Source: Rhodobacterales bacterium
GTDB taxonomy: Bacteria > Pseudomonadota > Alphaproteobacteria > Rhodobacterales > Rhodobacteraceae
Direction of reading: 5' to 3'
Assembly (NCBI GenBank): GCA_013298675.1
Contig: JAAFIJ010000108.1
Coordinates: forward strand, 1 to 8,085
DNA length: 8,085 bases
The stretch's first letter is position 1; every line of letters starts with the position of its first letter. Both the position numbers and the translations under genes were made by a program. Below the pieces are notes generated by a model. The model was not told where the DNA came from and did not search any database. It saw only the letters and a list, made by a program, of their open reading frames with translations. Positions 5,788 to 8,085 of this stretch are shown in pieces.

Positions 5788-6372
5788 ATGCAAGTAATCC
5801 TTCTTCAACGCGTGGCCAAGCTTGGCCAAATGGGCGAAGTCGTCAACGTCAAGGACGGCTACGCACGCAACTATCTGCTTCCACAGGGCAAAGCTTTGCG
5901 CGCAAATGCTGGCAACATCCAGTCGTTTGAAGCAAAGAAAGTCCAGCTTGAGGTGGCAAACCTTGAGACCAGGAAAGAAGCAGAAACAGTTGGTGAGAAA
6001 CTTGATGGTCAAGTGTTCTTGGTCATCCGTTCCGCATCTGATTCGGGCGCGCTTTATGGTTCGGTCACCACCCGTGACGCAGCCGAAGCAGCAATCGAAG
6101 GCGGCTTTACCGTTAACCGTGGCCAAATCGTTCTGGATCGTCCGATCAAGGATCTTGGCGTTCACACGGTTTCGGTGGTTCTGCACCCAGAAGTGGTCGT
6201 GAAAATCAAGCTGAACGTCGCGCGTTCGGCTGAAGAAGCCGAACTTCAGGCATCGGGTAAGTCCATTCAGGAACTTGCTGCAGAAGCAGAAGCAGAAGCA
6301 GATTTCGAAATCGCAAACCTGTTCGACGAAATGGGTGCGGCACAGGATGGGCAAGACCTCGGTCGCGACTGA
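5788..6372 (+). CDS. rplI: 50S ribosomal protein bL9
   Basis: bL9 binds 23S rRNA near the L1 stalk and reaches out from the large subunit through a long helix. The N-terminal rRNA-binding lobe is clear: MQVILLQRVAKLGQMGEVVNVKDGYARNYLLPQG (split here as residues 1-20 and 21-34). It is followed by the linker helix (about 42-72) and the C-terminal lobe with SGALYGSVTTRDAAE and LHPEVVVKI. At 194 residues it is about 45 longer than E. coli bL9. The extra tail is acidic and helical-looking, with an alternating Glu-Ala run encoded by a hexamer repeat; related Rhodobacteraceae have similar tails. A GGAG site precedes the ATG. The gene closes the ribosomal operon and is followed by a strong terminator. 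Confidence 0.97.
   Translation: MQVILLQRVAKLGQMGEVVNVKDGYARNYLLPQGKALRANAGNIQSFEAKKVQLEVANLETRKEAETVGEKLDGQVFLVIRSASDSGALYGSVTTRDAAEAAIEGGFTVNRGQIVLDRPIKDLGVHTVSVVLHPEVVVKIKLNVARSAEEAELQASGKSIQELAAEAEAEADFEIANLFDEMGAAQDGQDLGRD
6280..6301 (+). repeat. GCAGAA hexamer tandem repeat inside rplI
   Basis: Three full copies of GCAGAA plus a partial fourth encode alternating Ala-Glu in the bL9 C-terminal tail. Each unit adds two residues and keeps frame, so copy number could vary by slippage without breaking the gene. Confidence 0.6.
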
Positions 6373-6390
6373 TCTCTTTGCTATTGCAAC

Positions 6391-6426
6391 AAAAGCCGCG
6401 CGAAGGAAACTTCGCGCGGCTTTTTT
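6391..6426 (+). terminator. Rho-independent terminator of the rpsF-rpsR-rplI operon
   Basis: A perfect 15-bp stem (6391-6405 with 6410-6424) closes on a GAAA tetraloop, and the run of six T at 6421-6426 overlaps the end of the descending arm. It starts 18 bases after the rplI stop. The matching A-run on the left arm could also let it act in the other direction, although no minus-strand gene ends here. Confidence 0.95.
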
Positions 6427-6501
6427 CATGCGCCAACGAGTGCCGACCTTTCATGTCGTAAAGGGAACAGCAGGCAAAGGTTGCGGGGTTAACTTAGCCC
6501 C

Positions 6502-7434
6502 ATGAACCGACAGTCAAACACACTTGGCATTTTATATCTGATTGCCGGGATCAGCATCTTTTCGGTGCAAGACCTTATTTTGAAACTGATTTCGGGTGGC
6601 TATCCCTTGTATGAGGCGATGATCATTCGCGGTCTGACCTCTGTTCCGCTGCTGTTGATCGTGGCGCATCTGGACGGCGGCATTCGCAGCCTTTTCACCA
6701 AGGGCCTTGTGAAAATGTTGCTTCGCGGTGTGGTGCTGTTTGTCACCTATTTCTCTTTTTACATTGCACTGGCTGGCCTACCCTTGCCTACGACAGTTGC
6801 GCTCTACTACTCCGGACCCTTGTTCATAACTCTGCTTTCGGTATTTTTTCTGGGCGAAAGAGTTGGCCTTGTGGCCTGGATCGCAGTCATCGCGGGGTTT
6901 GTCGGGGTGATCATTATGGTGCGTCCTGGAACCGCTCTGTTCAATTGGGCCGCTCTTCTGCCGGTCTTATCGGGGCTAACCTATTCCATTGCCATGATCG
7001 CTGCGCGCAAAATGGGCGGAGTTGAAACTGCCGCCGCACTGGCGTTTTGGGGCAATGCGGTCTTTCTGTTGGCCGCAGGATTGTTGGGTCTTTATTTCGG
7101 AACTGGCAACCACGTCATCACCAGTCACCCAAGCCTTGTGTTTTTGACGATGGGGTGGGTGACGCCAAGTCCGTTCGATATCATGCTGATGATGCTGTGT
7201 GGTGTCATTGCGGCCTTTGGCCTTGGGTTGCTGACACAAGCCTACCGGATCGCCGCCGCGTCCAAAGTTGCACCCTTTGAATACACCGGATTGATCTGGA
7301 GCCTACTTTGGGGATGGATTTTCTGGCGCGATTGGCCCGATTTTCAGGGCTGGATAGGCATAGCGATCATTGCAGGCGCAGGGATTTGCATCTTGCTACG
7401 AGAGAAGATGCAGACGCCGGAACGCGCTGAATAA
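6502..7434 (+). CDS. EamA/DMT-family transporter (ten membrane helices)
   Basis: A 310-residue inner-membrane protein of the drug/metabolite transporter superfamily, built from two EamA repeats (about residues 8-140 and 150-300). Ten hydrophobic segments can be seen, roughly at 7-28, 36-56, 71-91, 96-117, 121-141, 147-167, 177-200, 226-247, 255-275 and 280-299. Typical features are GER (118-120) at the end of helix 4, the RPG turn (141-143) closing the first half, and APFEYTGLIWSLLWG in the second half. Substrates in this family range from amino acids and cofactors to drugs, and nothing here indicates which. No good ribosome-binding site precedes the ATG, so either translation is weak or the start is imperfectly placed. 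It stands alone after the ribosomal terminator and runs towards the gene on the opposite strand, with 17 bases between the stops. Confidence 0.9.
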   Translation: MNRQSNTLGILYLIAGISIFSVQDLILKLISGGYPLYEAMIIRGLTSVPLLLIVAHLDGGIRSLFTKGLVKMLLRGVVLFVTYFSFYIALAGLPLPTTVALYYSGPLFITLLSVFFLGERVGLVAWIAVIAGFVGVIIMVRPGTALFNWAALLPVLSGLTYSIAMIAARKMGGVETAAALAFWGNAVFLLAAGLLGLYFGTGNHVITSHPSLVFLTMGWVTPSPFDIMLMMLCGVIAAFGLGLLTQAYRIAAASKVAPFEYTGLIWSLLWGWIFWRDWPDFQGWIGIAIIAGAGICILLREKMQTPERAE

Positions 7435-7451
7435 TCTGCTGCGTTTTGCGG

Positions 7452-8085
7452 TTAAAGTGGCCCAAACCGATCGCGCAAAGCCGAGACATGCGGAGCAAGC
7501 CCTTCAACTTTACCCCAGTGGTACAGCAAATCTGCCCATCGCAGCGGCACAAAAACCACAGAATCGCCTGCCACAAGTTTTGCGAAATGCGCAAGTTCTC
7601 GGCGGTGCTGCGAAAGCTTTTTCGGGTCAACTGGTTTGCCCGAGGCCCAAGTCTTTGGCTCGGCGTACAAATAGACCAATACCGCCCCCGTCGCACGCTT
7701 CTGCGCACGCGTGTAGATGCCGTAAGCGTTCTTGACCAACTGCACCGCATCCAAAGAGTTAAAGCCAGCCGTGCCCGCAACCAGGGTCGCTGCCACCTGC
7801 GTATAACGGCCCATGTTATCGCCCCACACCGGACGATCATAGACCTCGGCAAAGCCATTGTTTTTCAACGGACGAAACGGCTCATACCGTTTGCTTTCAA
7901 TCCCGATCAGCGTGGTCTGCGTCTCAATCCCCACATCCAACCATGGATGGCGTCCACCGGTCCATGGATAGCGCATTTCCGCCTCTAGCGTCACGGCTTC
8001 TGCTTGCCCCGCAGGCACACCTGGTAAGGGCGGCAGTTGTTTGGCACGGTTCAAAAAGTAGCCAAAGGCATTGGCCACCAAGGCA
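7452..8085 (-). CDS. Uncharacterised protein with PD-(D/E)XK nuclease-like core, N-terminus beyond window
   Basis: The frame is open to the right edge, so the start lies outside the window; about 210 residues can be read. Counting from the TTG at 8081, the segment PWLDVGIETQTTLIGIESKR (46-65) has Asp49, a hydrophobic strand, then Glu62-Ser-Lys64. This matches the D...ExK core of PD-(D/E)XK nucleases, and Glu28 or Glu35 upstream could complete the site. Further on, QLVKNAYGIYTR and a beta-strand-like VLVYLYAEP are consistent with that fold. I think it may belong to the uncharacterised PGN_0703/REase-ARP-like group, but that is recall, not a search. There are no visible DNA-modification partners in the window, so a restriction role cannot be inferred. 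Its 3' end faces the EamA gene and no clear terminator lies between them. Confidence 0.6.
   Translation of the reverse strand, partial: ALVANAFGYFLNRAKQLPPLPGVPAGQAEAVTLEAEMRYPWTGGRHPWLDVGIETQTTLIGIESKRYEPFRPLKNNGFAEVYDRPVWGDNMGRYTQVAATLVAGTAGFNSLDAVQLVKNAYGIYTRAQKRATGAVLVYLYAEPKTWASGKPVDPKKLSQHRRELAHFAKLVAGDSVVFVPLRWADLLYHWGKVEGLAPHVSALRDRFGPL

Noticed and set aside
5344..6429. A 361-codon open frame on the minus strand across the ribosomal genes
   Set aside because: It is antisense to rpsF, rpsR and rplI, which are unmistakable, and its translation is cysteine- and arginine-rich with no recognisable family. It is a shadow frame.
7435..7451. A shared terminator between the convergent EamA and right-edge genes
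   Set aside because: The 17-base gap and its flanks contain no convincing inverted repeat followed by T residues on either strand.
1..8085. tRNA, rRNA, CRISPR arrays, insertion sequences or attachment sites
   Set aside because: No spaced direct repeats, terminal inverted repeats, transposase frames or cloverleaf-like sequences were seen; nearly all the DNA is explained by coding genes.

Overview
The window looks like chromosomal DNA of a marine-type alphaproteobacterium, most likely in the Rhodobacteraceae (Roseobacter group). I base this on the close resemblance of the ACP, FabD, bS6, bS18 and bL9 sequences to that family as I remember them, on the long C-terminal extensions of bS6 and bL9, and on the moderate-to-high GC content. 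No search was run.

Layout, left to right. (1) Bases 1-455, minus strand: the N-terminal half of an agmatinase/ureohydrolase gene, cut by the window edge. (2) Bases 561-2608, minus strand: the fatty-acid synthesis cluster fabD-fabG-acpP. A rho-independent terminator follows acpP, and acpP has a plausible promoter of its own. (3) A 246-base divergent intergenic region with a perfect 8-bp dyad. (4) Bases 2855-4884, plus strand: an EptA/MCR-type phosphoethanolamine transferase overlapping a diacylglycerol kinase gene. The second enzyme can recycle the diacylglycerol released by the first. (5) Bases 5073-6372, plus strand: the ribosomal operon rpsF-rpsR-rplI, with a strong leader hairpin and a near-perfect terminator. 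(6) Bases 6502-7434, plus strand: a ten-helix EamA/DMT-family transporter. (7) Bases 7452-8085, minus strand, cut by the right edge: an uncharacterised protein with a PD-(D/E)XK-nuclease-like core.

Most of the window is ordinary housekeeping DNA. The strongest anomaly is in fabG. The predicted protein is 208 residues instead of about 245. It aligns with normal FabG throughout except for one clean in-frame gap of 37 residues after Val170. The missing block is the strand carrying the conserved PG loop, one of the two ACP-docking arginines and the substrate-lid helices, while the catalytic Asn/Ser/Tyr/Lys residues remain. In an essential gene inside an otherwise intact cluster, this means a damaged or edited allele, an assembly error, or a minimal reductase backed up by another FabG elsewhere. 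I found no convincing new multi-gene system, CRISPR array, tRNA, rRNA or insertion sequence.
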